Assembly: GCF_900176465.1 (NCBI RefSeq)
Contig: NZ_FWXR01000007.1
Location: 119,982 to 183,981 of the forward strand
Length of the DNA: 64,000 bases
Direction of reading: 5' to 3'
Source of the DNA: Fulvimarina manganoxydans
GTDB lineage: Bacteria; Pseudomonadota; Alphaproteobacteria; Rhizobiales; Rhizobiaceae
The position numbers and the translations under genes are program-made. The notes below the pieces were generated by a model. The model was not told the origin of the DNA. It saw nothing but the letters and a program-made list of their open reading frames with translations, and ran no database searches. Each line of letters starts with the position of its first letter. The first letter of the stretch is position 1. Positions 40,172 through 49,177 of this stretch are shown in pieces.

Positions 40172-40672
40172 TCAGCCCCAGCTGCGCAGGAAAGCCAAAA
40201 CCTGGCAGAGGGTGACGACGATCGTCAGTGTCAGTCGTAACCTTGCGAACCACGCCGGTATGTGCCCCCGCCGAGCAGACACGAAGTCCCACGCCCCCTG
40301 AAGAGCGAACCCGCCCGCAAATCCGGCGAAAATCCACGGGGCGGGCGCAAGGATCAGCACCCAGGCCAGAAGCGAGGGCAGGACGGACAGGACGAGATCG
40401 TGCCGCTGCGAGCGCGGGTTTGGCGCAATTGCGAGGCCCCAGCGTATGCCGCCGAGAAATGACAGGATCACTGCCGAATAGGCGCCGAGCGCCAGGGTGA
40501 TCGTCGGCAACGCGATCGTTGAGGTTCCGCCATAGGCAATAATGGCGGTGAGAAGCACGAAGGGGATGAGGCCACCAAGGCCCAGCGCCCAGGCCGTCCG
40601 CCGTTCGATCGGCAAAGCGTTTGCATCGGTTGTCGACGAGGTTGGTTCGTCATGAAGGCGCGTCTGGCTCAT
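40172..40672 (-). CDS. DUF3429 membrane protein
   Basis: A 166-residue protein with about five hydrophobic segments starting at residue 27. The signature 'SAVILSFLGGIRWGLAI' is the conserved core of DUF3429, and the protein ends in LRLTLTIVVTLCQVLAFLRSWG. The family is widespread in proteobacteria but its function is unknown. It converges with the PdeM gene with only 6 bases between the stops. The 240 bases upstream of its start contain nothing recognised. Confidence 0.8.
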   Translation of the reverse strand: MSQTRLHDEPTSSTTDANALPIERRTAWALGLGGLIPFVLLTAIIAYGGTSTIALPTITLALGAYSAVILSFLGGIRWGLAIAPNPRSQRHDLVLSVLPSLLAWVLILAPAPWIFAGFAGGFALQGAWDFVSARRGHIPAWFARLRLTLTIVVTLCQVLAFLRSWG

Positions 40673-40912
40673 GCTTCCATTTTCGGGCCGATCCGAAAGG
40701 TTTCAAGATCCGGAAAATCGCTTCCCCTATGCGGCATGATGTTGCGCAACGATAGCCACCGGCAAAAGCAAGTGCTCGTGTCGAAGCGAGACGGTCGAGG
40801 GAATGCCTTAAAGAGACTCAGCGGCGACCTTCATGCCGGCCATCTGAGATGCAGACGCATCGTCCCCCTGGAAGGGACAAGCGCAACCGGTCAAATCCCG
40901 AGGCCATAGGTG

Positions 40913-41776
40913 TCAGTCGCGGCGGAAGATCACCCGTCCGAACCAGCCGGTGAAGACCGCGAGCAGCACGGCAAGGACGCCATAGCTGGCGCCGTGCTCC
41001 TCGGAGAATCGGTCGATCCAGGCCTCGAAGCCCACTTTGACGACGGTCAGCTGTTGGCTGCTCTGGCGGATGAGAACGCCCTGACGAAACAGGTAGGCGC
41101 GCGCGGTGTGAACGCCCACGGGAAGGTCGGCCGGAAGGCGCAGATCGGCGCGAAAGAGGCTAGGTCCGAGAAAGCGCACTTCGCCGGTCGCTTCCGAATA
41201 GAGCCCTTTATTGGTCCGTATCCGCCGCAAAGCCGCTTCGAACTCGCTGCGATTGGTTTGACCCGCCTCGCTCTCGGCACCGTCGGCAATCGACAGCCGA
41301 ACGGAGTCGATGCCGAGCGAAAGCCGCTCCCGCACGGCCTTGCTCGCAATGTCTTGAAACGGGCGGGTCGAAGCAACCGAATAGGTGGTCGGAGCGGCGT
41401 CGAAGGTCTCCGAGTCCTGGTTCACCCAGATGCCGAGAACCGGCTGCTTCTCACGCACCACCACCGGAGCGCGGGGGCCGAACAAGGCGACGACGATGTC
41501 GTAGCGCTGCTGGCGCTGGATACGGGCATCGGCATTGTCCAGCGCGCCAAAGACGACGAGTTGCGCGCCGTTGAAGTCGGCGGTGATGCCAATCCGGTTG
41601 GTGGAGAGCCCGATCTCAAAGCTCTCGACCGGCTCTTCTTGTGTGTTGAGTTGCGCGTTGACGGGGGCGCTGGCAACCGCCACCGCAAGGCCGGCGACGA
41701 TCGATGCGGCAAGCCAATGGCAAGCGGGCGTTCGCCTTGCGAACCTGCCAAATCTCTTCGCACGTCGTTCGGTCAT
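40913..41776 (-). CDS. TIGR02186-like membrane-anchored exported protein
   Basis: A 287-residue protein with an N-terminal signal sequence (ACHWLAASIVAGLAVAVASA, likely cleaved near PVNAQ), a periplasmic beta-rich body, and one C-terminal membrane span (YGVLAVLLAVFTGWFGRVIF) ending in basic residues. The opening 'SFEIGLSTNRIGITADFNGAQLVVFGALDN' is the recognised start of the TIGR02186 family, whose members sit beside TauE/SafE permeases. Its ATG (complement of 41774-41776) overlaps the permease stop as ATGA, so the two are coupled. A role as an accessory or periplasmic sensing part of the anion exporter is inference from context. Confidence 0.82.
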   Translation of the reverse strand: MTERRAKRFGRFARRTPACHWLAASIVAGLAVAVASAPVNAQLNTQEEPVESFEIGLSTNRIGITADFNGAQLVVFGALDNADARIQRQQRYDIVVALFGPRAPVVVREKQPVLGIWVNQDSETFDAAPTTYSVASTRPFQDIASKAVRERLSLGIDSVRLSIADGAESEAGQTNRSEFEAALRRIRTNKGLYSEATGEVRFLGPSLFRADLRLPADLPVGVHTARAYLFRQGVLIRQSSQQLTVVKVGFEAWIDRFSEEHGASYGVLAVLLAVFTGWFGRVIFRRD

Positions 41777-42705
41777 TGCCGCGCTCCCGAGGGGGCGGAG
41801 AGCGAGAAGATCTCGCTTGGCGGCATGACCAGCTCGACACCAAGTCGGATGCCAACGGCCAGAACGAGAAGGGCTAGAAGGGCACGCAGCTGATCGCCCC
41901 GCAGCTTTCGCCCGGCCTCGGCACCGAACTGGGCACCGAAGACGCCGCCGATCATCAGGAGAAAGGCGAGAACGACATCGATCGTCCCGTTGGTGGCTGC
42001 CTGGAGAACGGTCGTGACCGCGGCCGTGAAGACGATCTGATAGAGCGATGTCCCGATGACGACATTGGTCGGCACGCGCAGGAGATAGATCATCGCCGGC
42101 ACCATGACGAAACCGCCGCCGACGCCCATGATGGCCGCCAAGACGCCGATGAGGAAGCCGAGGCCGATGACCGGAATGATGGAAACATAGAGCCGCGAGC
42201 GCGGGAAACGCATCTTCAGCGGCAAGCCGTGAACCCAATTGTGCTGACCGGGTCGCCGCAGGTCTCCGTCACCGCCGCCTTTGCGACGCTTGATCATCGA
42301 CTTGACGCTTTCGGTTAGCATCAGGCCGCCTATCCCGCCCAGAAAGAGGACATAGAGGATGGAGACCGTCAGATCGAGCTGACCGATCGAGCGTAGAAGG
42401 GAGAATAAGGCGACACCCGCGATCGAACCGAGTGTCCCTCCGATCAGCAACATCGTGCCGAGTTTGATATCGACGGTTCCACGCTTGTAGTGAACGAGCG
42501 CGCCGGAAAAGGACGAGGCGATGACCTGGTTCGCGCCAGTGGCGACCGCGACGGCCGGGGGAATGTTATAGAAGATGAGAAGCGGGGTGATCAGGAAGCC
42601 GCCACCGACGCCGAAAAGCCCCGACAGGAATCCCACGGCAGCGCCCATGCCGATGATGACGAGAATGTTGACCGAGATTTCCGCGATCGGGAGATAGAGA
42701 AACAC
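41773..42705 (-). CDS. TauE/SafE-family sulfite exporter-like permease
   Basis: A 310-residue inner-membrane protein with about eight spans in two related halves, each with the TauE glycine/proline pattern (VGFLSGLFGVGGGFLITPLLI in the first half and IGVLAAIMGVGGGFVMVPAMI in the second). The family exports sulfite, organosulfonates or related anions, but the true substrate varies. The start codon is GTG at 42705. A basic cytoplasmic loop (SMIKRRKGGGDGDLRR) sits between the halves. It is followed by the TIGR02186-like gene in an overlapping pair. Confidence 0.9.
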   Translation of the reverse strand: MFLYLPIAEISVNILVIIGMGAAVGFLSGLFGVGGGFLITPLLIFYNIPPAVAVATGANQVIASSFSGALVHYKRGTVDIKLGTMLLIGGTLGSIAGVALFSLLRSIGQLDLTVSILYVLFLGGIGGLMLTESVKSMIKRRKGGGDGDLRRPGQHNWVHGLPLKMRFPRSRLYVSIIPVIGLGFLIGVLAAIMGVGGGFVMVPAMIYLLRVPTNVVIGTSLYQIVFTAAVTTVLQAATNGTIDVVLAFLLMIGGVFGAQFGAEAGRKLRGDQLRALLALLVLAVGIRLGVELVMPPSEIFSLSAPSGARQ

Positions 42706-42843
42706 GGGCTTCTTCGGCTTTTTCGCGAGGGAAACGAAAGGCGGCGGGGCCTTTCACGTCTTGGCGCGAAGACCCCACCTTGTCAAATCGTTCGAATGTG
42801 CGCCCGCCTGTCGCCGGCGGAAGACTCGCGACTGCGACGCGGC

Positions 42844-45800
42844 TCAGCCGTCCTTGCGCTCCAAAAGGGCGCGGATTAGCGGTTCGTCGATCGCGCCACT
42901 GGGATCAAGGCCCGCGTCCTTCTGAAAAGATTTGATCGCCGCGGTCGTCTTGTCGCCGATCACGCCGTCCGGCACGCCCGGCTCGTAGCCAAGCTTCGTC
43001 AGGATCGCCTGGATGTTGCGCACGGCGCGCTTCATGTCGATCGACGACGTGGTCGTCGGGCGATCTGCCGCCGCCGTCCACTCGCTCGGGATATCGACCG
43101 TGTTGGCCTCCTCGTTGCGATCCTCGACCTTGAAGCTCGCGACTTCGGCCTTGGCGTCGGCCAGTTCCTGTGGCGAAAGCGCCTTGGCCACCTCGTCTCG
43201 CTTGTTCACGGCATCCTGGTCGCCGGCAGCGCCGACGATCGAGAACCACTTATAGGATTCGACCATGTTCTGATCGACGCCAGCGCCCCGGGCATAAAGG
43301 ATGCCGAGATTGTATTGGCTGTCGGTCATGCCGTGTTCGGCGGCGTCGACGAACCAACGGGCTGCCTGTTCAGGCTCGGACTTGCCGTCGACGCCGGTCG
43401 CGAAGAGAACGGCGAGATTGTGCATGGCGCGCACATTGCCGGCTTCTGCGGCCTTCAGATACCAATCGCGGGCCTTGACTGTGTCGCGGGTGACGCCGTT
43501 GCCCTTCTCGTAAAGCGTTCCAAGGCTGTATTGGGCCGGCGCGAAGCCAAGCTTGGCCGAACGCTCGAACCATTCGGCCGCCTTGGTTGGATCGGAGGAG
43601 ACAGTGCGCCCTTCCATAAGGCGAAGGCCGATCTCGAACAGCGCCTTGGGATCGCCCCCCTTTGCAGCTTCGAGGAGCGGCGTCGGGCCGATGCCTTCCG
43701 GCAGTGCATTGACGACCTCGTCATAGCGCACTGTCCCAACGGAGGCGGCAGCGCTCGTCTCGTCGGTCGCAGTGACGGACTGGGGCGGTGTCTGGGGGCT
43801 GAAGGCCGCGTTGGTGACGGTCGTGTCGCCGAGGCCGGCGGCCTCCCGCGTTGGTCCAGGGCGAGGGCTGTCCTGATCTTCCGCGCTGGACGGCGCCTGC
43901 ACCGGAGCTGGAGCCGGCTCATTGCGAGCCTCGACCGAAACTACGCCTGGCACGCTTGGCACTGCCATCCCGGCTTCGCTCTCGGCCGCCTGGCTGCTCA
44001 GCTCGGCAGACCGACGGGGCTCGTTCTTGGGCATGACGACGCCGGACATCGCCTCGGACGAGGACGACATCAGATCACGCTCGACGAGCGGTGCATCGTC
44101 GATCAGCCCCGTCTGTTCGGCAACGAACTTGCCGGCCGGCAGCGCCAGGAGGGCGAGAAGAACCGCGTTGGCCGCCAGCATGATGGGCTTGCGGCGCCGA
44201 GCGAGCGCCTGTCCGATGCCACCGGAGCGGCTTTCCTCCTCGGTGCCCTCGGAATAATGCTCGGCCTCTTCCGCTGCGGCCATAGCCGCGCGGCGGGCCG
44301 CTGCGATGAAATCGGCCTTGGCGCCTTCATCGGCGGGATGCTGCGCGTCAGCCTTTTGGTTGCGCACGCGTTCCAGAAGGGCGGCGATGTCGGGCGTGCC
44401 CGAGCCGATGGCGAGCGGCCGGTTGGCTTCCGGGCTGTCGAAGATGTCGGCGGCATCCAGCGAGGGGACGTCATCGCGCGCAACCGTCTGGCCATGGCCG
44501 TGCGCGGCTTCGTCGCTCCAGCGCTCTGCGACCGGCGCCTCCTTGCGTCCTGTCCCTTTGAAATTGCGGCTGAGAAGAGCGCGAAGCCCTTTAGGACCGG
44601 TTTCCTTTTCCTCTTCCTCGCGGTCCATTTCCGCAACGGCGGCTGCGGCGGCATGGGCGGCCATCGCTCTCGGCGGCTCGGAGGCAGAGGTCTCCTCGCT
44701 CCAGGCGGCGCGCGGTGCAGGCGCGTGGGACAGATCCTTCTCGATCGCGTCGATCCGGTCGACGACGCGGGTGAGCGCCGAATTGACAGCTTCGAAAAAG
44801 TCCTTCGAACGGACGGTCGTGTCCTTGGAGAGCTGCTGCAGCTTGGCGAGTTCGTCCGACAGGCGCGCCACATGCTCGCCCTGGCGCATGTCGCCTTGTT
44901 CCAGAATCTGGCGCACCGCCTCGTCGGCAGCGGCCTTGGCGGCGACGAGGATATTCTCGCCATTCGCGTCGATGCGGCGTTCGAGTTCCTCCATACGCCT
45001 CTCAAGGCCGGAAGAGGCGCCAAATGCATCGGAATTCACCACTTCGGCGATCCGGGTGATCTGTTCCTGAAGGCCTCGCATGGCTGCGTCGTCGTCCCGA
45101 GGCGCGGACAGCTGTTCTTCGATGCGTTCGGCAAGCGAGGCGATGCGCGCCTCGAGAGCTGTGACGTCGCGCTGCGTGTTGCCGTCCGGAAGGCTGATCT
45201 CGTCGAGGCGACACGTCAGCCGGTCGATCTGCTTACCGATTTCGGCCGGGAAAGGATCGGGCGCGCCGATTTCCTCGATTCGAGCGGTCATCTCCGCCAG
45301 CCGCTCGGCGAGAAGCGCGGCGGTTCCGTCATTGGCAAGGTCGTCGACACGGGCTGCCAGCGATTGGAGGCGGGCTTCCAGGCGCTCGACCGGGCCGAGA
45401 TCGATTTCCGGCCGCCGTTCGGAGACCGCAACGATTGCACGGGTGATTTCGTCGAGCCGGTCTTCGACCTGCGCAAATCGATCCGCGGAATCGTTCGCCT
45501 CGGTCCGCGCCGAGATGCGATCGATGGCCTGCGAAAGATCGCCGATCCGCTCATCGAGGCTGCCGAAGGGCAGAACCTCGGGCAACGTGGCGAGCGATTC
45601 TTCGAGATGGGCCAGCCGGTCTGTGAGCGTGCGGACGGTCACGTCCATCTCTTCGCGTGAGGCGAAGCGATCCTCGATCGCGCCGAGCCTTTCACCCAGC
45701 CGGGTATCGACGGCGTGGATCGATTGTTCGGATGCGAGGCTCGCGAGCTGCTGGCGCAGGCTCTCCATCTCGTTGGACAACCGATCGGCAAAAGCAGTCG

Positions 45801-46839
45801 AGCGGTCGCCGGCCCCCATCTCGGCCACGACGCGGTCCTCGAAATCGACCCAGCGTTGTTCGACCGCGCGGATTTGATCTTCGCTTGCGAGCCGGGACAG
45901 CGAGTCGCGCAGGCGCTCGAGCTCGGCATGGAGCTCGCGCTTCGTCTCATGGGCCTGGTCGTCGCGGCTCGTCTGCGCCTCTTCGAAACTATCCCAGCGG
46001 CGGGCGACCGCCTCAAGGCTCTCTTCGCGGGCGGTTGAGGCGACGAGCCGGCGCATGTCGTCCAATTCGTCGCGCATATCGGCGATCACATTGCGATCGA
46101 CGCCGGTGCTCGCCATCTTCTCGAGACCGTCATGGACCCGGCCGATCTCTTCGTCGATCCGCTCGACGCTCGACTTGTCGGCGATCGTTTCGCGCAGATC
46201 GGCGAAAGCGCGACGCATATCCTCGACCTGTTCCGCGACACCGGAGGCGAGATCGCGGCCGAGTTCTTCGCGCAACCGGATCAACTCGTCGCGCAATTCC
46301 TCGACGGTCGAGCTTTTGGGACGAACGCGATCGTCGCCATAGCGTCCATCGGACGCCTGGGTTCGAGCGAGGGGAGAGCTTGGTCGACGATCCTCGTACA
46401 TCGCAGAGTGGCGTGCGCTGTCCGCGGCAACGGAATGAGCCGGAGCGCGCGCGGGACGTTCGATCGAACGGTTGCGACGTGGGTCGGCGGCTTGCCGCGG
46501 CTGCGGCGCCGGCTGGCGATCCAGCACCTTCTGCCGCATCACAATTTCGGAGACGGCGTCGTTGAGGCTTGCCGGCCGACGTCTGCGCGGCTGGGCCGGC
46601 TCGGCGTGGATCTGCGTCCGGGTTGTCTGCGCACCCTCGGCAAGATTGCGAAGGGCGCTTCTCGCCGTTCCCTGCGTCTCGCCGCGCGGCTGAGCACTGC
46701 GACGTTTCTCCTGGCGTGTCTGCGACACGCGATCCAGGCGCTGCTCCAGCACTTCCAGAGTTCGGGTCAGGTCCGCAAGCGAGGCGTGCCCTTTCGCCCG
46801 GCGATCCAAGTCGATTTGATACCCCGTCAGCTCGGCCAT
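42844..46839 (-). CDS. podJ: PodJ-like polar localisation scaffold
   Basis: A 1331-residue single-pass membrane protein from ATG 46839; an upstream ATG at 46923 would add 28 residues. Order: a Pro/Arg-rich N-terminus, a long cytoplasmic coiled coil at about 120-760 rich in repeated 'D.LA.LE..IA...R' units, an Ala/Glu-rich stretch, one membrane span at about 883-905 (IMLAANAVLLALLALPAG), a disordered periplasmic part, about four Sel1 repeats at about 1056-1230 (ALFEIGLRLMEG, AQYSLGTLYEKGNGV, AMHNLAVLFATG, SQYNLGILYARGAGV), and a C-terminal peptidoglycan-binding domain at about 1265-1328 (LTKLGYEPGVPDGVIGDKT). This is the architecture of PodJ, which marks the new or old pole in Caulobacter and Agrobacterium. 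Confidence 0.88.
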   Translation of the reverse strand: MAELTGYQIDLDRRAKGHASLADLTRTLEVLEQRLDRVSQTRQEKRRSAQPRGETQGTARSALRNLAEGAQTTRTQIHAEPAQPRRRRPASLNDAVSEIVMRQKVLDRQPAPQPRQAADPRRNRSIERPARAPAHSVAADSARHSAMYEDRRPSSPLARTQASDGRYGDDRVRPKSSTVEELRDELIRLREELGRDLASGVAEQVEDMRRAFADLRETIADKSSVERIDEEIGRVHDGLEKMASTGVDRNVIADMRDELDDMRRLVASTAREESLEAVARRWDSFEEAQTSRDDQAHETKRELHAELERLRDSLSRLASEDQIRAVEQRWVDFEDRVVAEMGAGDRSTAFADRLSNEMESLRQQLASLASEQSIHAVDTRLGERLGAIEDRFASREEMDVTVRTLTDRLAHLEESLATLPEVLPFGSLDERIGDLSQAIDRISARTEANDSADRFAQVEDRLDEITRAIVAVSERRPEIDLGPVERLEARLQSLAARVDDLANDGTAALLAERLAEMTARIEEIGAPDPFPAEIGKQIDRLTCRLDEISLPDGNTQRDVTALEARIASLAERIEEQLSAPRDDDAAMRGLQEQITRIAEVVNSDAFGASSGLERRMEELERRIDANGENILVAAKAAADEAVRQILEQGDMRQGEHVARLSDELAKLQQLSKDTTVRSKDFFEAVNSALTRVVDRIDAIEKDLSHAPAPRAAWSEETSASEPPRAMAAHAAAAAVAEMDREEEEKETGPKGLRALLSRNFKGTGRKEAPVAERWSDEAAHGHGQTVARDDVPSLDAADIFDSPEANRPLAIGSGTPDIAALLERVRNQKADAQHPADEGAKADFIAAARRAAMAAAEEAEHYSEGTEEESRSGGIGQALARRRKPIMLAANAVLLALLALPAGKFVAEQTGLIDDAPLVERDLMSSSSEAMSGVVMPKNEPRRSAELSSQAAESEAGMAVPSVPGVVSVEARNEPAPAPVQAPSSAEDQDSPRPGPTREAAGLGDTTVTNAAFSPQTPPQSVTATDETSAAASVGTVRYDEVVNALPEGIGPTPLLEAAKGGDPKALFEIGLRLMEGRTVSSDPTKAAEWFERSAKLGFAPAQYSLGTLYEKGNGVTRDTVKARDWYLKAAEAGNVRAMHNLAVLFATGVDGKSEPEQAARWFVDAAEHGMTDSQYNLGILYARGAGVDQNMVESYKWFSIVGAAGDQDAVNKRDEVAKALSPQELADAKAEVASFKVEDRNEEANTVDIPSEWTAAADRPTTTSSIDMKRAVRNIQAILTKLGYEPGVPDGVIGDKTTAAIKSFQKDAGLDPSGAIDEPLIRALLERKDG

Positions 46840-46934
46840 GTCGCTTTCCTGGTCAGTCGGTTCGGATGGGCGAGCCTGTGTCTCGCTCTTACCCTCGCAT
46901 GGCCCGTCATTTTCAAGGAACATGGTAAATGACG

Positions 46935-46961
46935 GGTTAACTCGGTTACGCCTCGTTAACC
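46935..46961. promoter_or_regulatory. GTTAAC inverted repeat upstream of the podJ-like gene
   Basis: A perfect GGTTAAC / GTTAACC pair with a 13-base spacer lies just upstream of the podJ-like gene and about 165 bases before the divergent MerR gene. TTAACC resembles a half-site of the cell-cycle regulator CtrA, but the spacing does not fit the TTAA-N7-TTAA full site. It could serve another dimeric regulator. Confidence 0.35.
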
Positions 46962-47123
46962 GTTAGGCGATTGAGCCGGACTGAAACTGGAGGATAAATT
47001 CAGGATAGGGAATGACGTAGCGTCTTGTCAGTGCCAAAGTCGCACCAATATTGATGGGGTTAGACGGGGCCGACGATTCGCCGTCGACCAGGCCGCTTTC
47101 AATGGCCACAATGGAATCAGGTA

Positions 47124-47597
47124 ATGGCACAGCTGAAACAAAACGAACGAACGGACGATGAAACGTCCGTCGATATCGAATTTCTTCTCGGTCTCAGCGG
47201 CGAAGAAGACGATAAGCGTGAAACCTACCGCATCGGCGATCTGGCGCGTGAATTCGGCGTGACGCTTCGCACTTTGCGTTTCTATGAGGACCGCGGGCTT
47301 TTGAGCCCGCAACGTCGGGGCACGACGCGGCTTTACAGTCGCCAGGATCGGGCTCGTCTCAGGCTCGTTCTTCTCGCCAAGACGCTCGGCTTTTCGTTGA
47401 CGGAAGCCCGGCAGCTAATCGACATCTATCATCAGCCGGACGGACAGCGGAAACAGCTCGAAGTCGCGCTCGAGCGCTTCGAGGACCAGCGTCTCATCCT
47501 GGAAGAGCAGAAGCGGGAGATCGAGGAATCAATCAACGCGATGGACGTCTCTCTCGGCGTGGTGCGTCGCAGACTAGCCGAGATTTCGTCCGACTGA
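47124..47597 (+). CDS. MerR-family transcriptional regulator
   Basis: A 157-residue regulator with an N-terminal acidic extension of about 32 residues, the MerR winged helix-turn-helix at about 35-100 (YRIGDLAREFGVTLRTLRFYEDRGLLSPQRRG, split by the normal wing), and a C-terminal dimerisation coiled coil (LEVALERFEDQRLILEEQKREIEESINAM). There are no metal-binding cysteines, so it is not a metal or redox sensor of the CueR/SoxR type. It is divergent from the podJ-like gene. Its regulon is not apparent here. Confidence 0.9.
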   Translation: MAQLKQNERTDDETSVDIEFLLGLSGEEDDKRETYRIGDLAREFGVTLRTLRFYEDRGLLSPQRRGTTRLYSRQDRARLRLVLLAKTLGFSLTEARQLIDIYHQPDGQRKQLEVALERFEDQRLILEEQKREIEESINAMDVSLGVVRRRLAEISSD

Positions 47598-47645
47598 CGC
47601 CGATGACGGAATAGGGGGCCGACATTTGCGTCGTGCCCGAAATTG

Positions 47646-47676
47646 AGCGCGGACCGACAGGCTTCGCGCTTTTTTT
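47646..47676 (+). terminator. Rho-independent terminator after the MerR gene
   Basis: AGCGCG / CGCGCT form the base of a stem, extended inward with one bulge around a GACA loop, and are directly followed by seven T. It lies about 50 bases after the merR stop, between it and the convergent EAL gene. Confidence 0.8.
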
Positions 47677-47764
47677 CTGGAAAATATCCGATAGCCGTCC
47701 CGACGACACGCTATGCCGGGATCGGGGTTAACCGGTAAGCGTCGTAGCGGCGAGCCGCGTTTCG

Positions 47765-48550
47765 TCAGGCCGCTTCGATCGTGCAGCCGGCTGCGGCCAT
47801 GGATGTCTGCGAGATCGATGGCAGGCGTTCGAATTCAGGTCTGGCCAGCCAATAACCCTGGAAGAGATGGACGCCGGCTCCCTTCAAGATCTCGAATTCC
47901 GCTTCGGTTTCGACGCCCTCGGCCAAGATGCAAATATCGAGTTCGCGGCAGACATGGATGATCGCCGAGACGATCGCTTTGCGCGCATGGGACGTTTCGA
48001 TGCCGCGCACGAGTTTCATGTCGATCTTGATCAAGTCCGGCTGAAAGTCGGCGAGGAGGTTGAGCCCGGCATATCCGGCGCCGAAATCGTCGAGCGCCGT
48101 GATGAAGTTTCGACGGCGATATTCCTCGATAATCCGCTTGAGATGGGCGACATCCGCCATTTCCTCATTCTCGGTGAATTCGAACATGATGTCGTTGAGG
48201 GGAAAGGCATGCTTGTGGGCGGCGGCAAGCGTTGCACGCAGACAGGCCGCAGGCTCGTATACGGCGTTCGGAAGGAAATTGATCGACAAATGCAGGTTTT
48301 CTTCCCTCGGGAAGAGTTTGGCGGCGAGCTCGATCGCTTTGGTCCGGCACGCTTGATCGAATCGATAACGTTGATCGGGCGCGACCTTCGAGAGAATCTC
48401 AAATGCGCTTTGGCCTTCCTGTCCCCTGACAAGCGCTTCATAGCCCCAGACCCGCGCGGCTTCCAGGTCGTAAATAGGCTGAAACGCCATCGAAAAATCG
48501 AAATCGAGCGGCCGGGACGTTTGGCAACCGGGGCAGGTGACGGGGGGCAT
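47765..48550 (-). CDS. EAL-domain cyclic-di-GMP phosphodiesterase
   Basis: A 261-residue protein made essentially of one EAL domain, with no GGDEF or membrane part. Catalytic features look complete: YEALVRG (EAL-type signature), LSINFLP (Asn), FEFTENEEM (Glu), ALDDFGAGYAGLNLL (the DDFGxG loop), LIKIDMKLVRGI (Lys and Asp), and LAEGVETEAEFE (Glu). It therefore probably hydrolyses c-di-GMP to pGpG. A short N-terminal CPGC pair (MPPVTCPGCQTS) may bind metal or respond to redox. ATG 48550 is chosen; an upstream ATG at 48589 is weaker. No partner gene is adjacent. Confidence 0.88.
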   Translation of the reverse strand: MPPVTCPGCQTSRPLDFDFSMAFQPIYDLEAARVWGYEALVRGQEGQSAFEILSKVAPDQRYRFDQACRTKAIELAAKLFPREENLHLSINFLPNAVYEPAACLRATLAAAHKHAFPLNDIMFEFTENEEMADVAHLKRIIEEYRRRNFITALDDFGAGYAGLNLLADFQPDLIKIDMKLVRGIETSHARKAIVSAIIHVCRELDICILAEGVETEAEFEILKGAGVHLFQGYWLARPEFERLPSISQTSMAAAGCTIEAA

Positions 48551-49177
48551 GGATGCTCTCACGCAAGTGTGAATTGTAACATAAGGCAACCATAGCGCCG
48601 TGTGTTTTTGGTTAAGGACTCCTCATACGGCTAACGAGTTTCCCTTTTTTGCATTCGTTGAGACAAATGCGGCGCTCACATGCGTTTCTCGTTTTCGTAC
48701 AATCAGATGCTGCGCAATCTAGGCGGGTGCAATCGTAACGATCCTTATGGTTTAACGGTTTCATATCGAACTAATGCAAACTTGGCGATCGATGTTCAAT
48801 CGGTTTCTTAAATTGGATGTTCAAGATTCTGTTTAGTCTGAGGAAAGTCCATTGGCGAAGGTGTAATTTAAGAGGCCTCGGCCGGAATTTCCTTCCTTTG
48901 CGTGAGAAGATATCAAATGGCAACACGAAGCCTTAGGCTTTCATGAAGCTTGAGGGTAGCGATCCTCACGCTCGCCTTACGAGGCCAACCATGCGAGAAC
49001 CAAGTCGCTGGATCGGGGTCGAATCTGTTTCATTTTGAAGCATGAGGGGCCTCAGCCGAAATTGCGAGCAGTCTTTGAAGTAAGGGGCGACTGGAGACGA
49101 GCCGGGCCTTGTGCCGGTGGCGCGCTGTGCCGTTGTGTGCCTGCTGGGGTCCGTCCGTGACTGATGGTGGATTGGGA
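48551..49177. other. Long AT-richer intergenic region, EAL gene to SH3b gene
   Basis: Some 627 bases without a supported gene, noticeably richer in A and T than the surroundings between about 48600 and 48900 (ggttaagg, ccctttttt, tggtttaacgg, tttcttaaatt). It must hold the divergent promoters of the EAL and SH3b genes and could encode a small RNA, but no known RNA family was recognised. Confidence 0.4.

Noticed and set aside
43315..45660. 781-codon open frame on the plus strand opposite the podJ-like gene
   Set aside because: It mirrors the highly biased codon use of the true minus-strand gene, is Arg/Gly/His-rich, and resembles no family.
48838..48850. Sequence gaggaaagtcc resembling the conserved core of RNase P RNA
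   Set aside because: None of the other conserved RNase P RNA segments follows within the expected distance, so it is a chance match.
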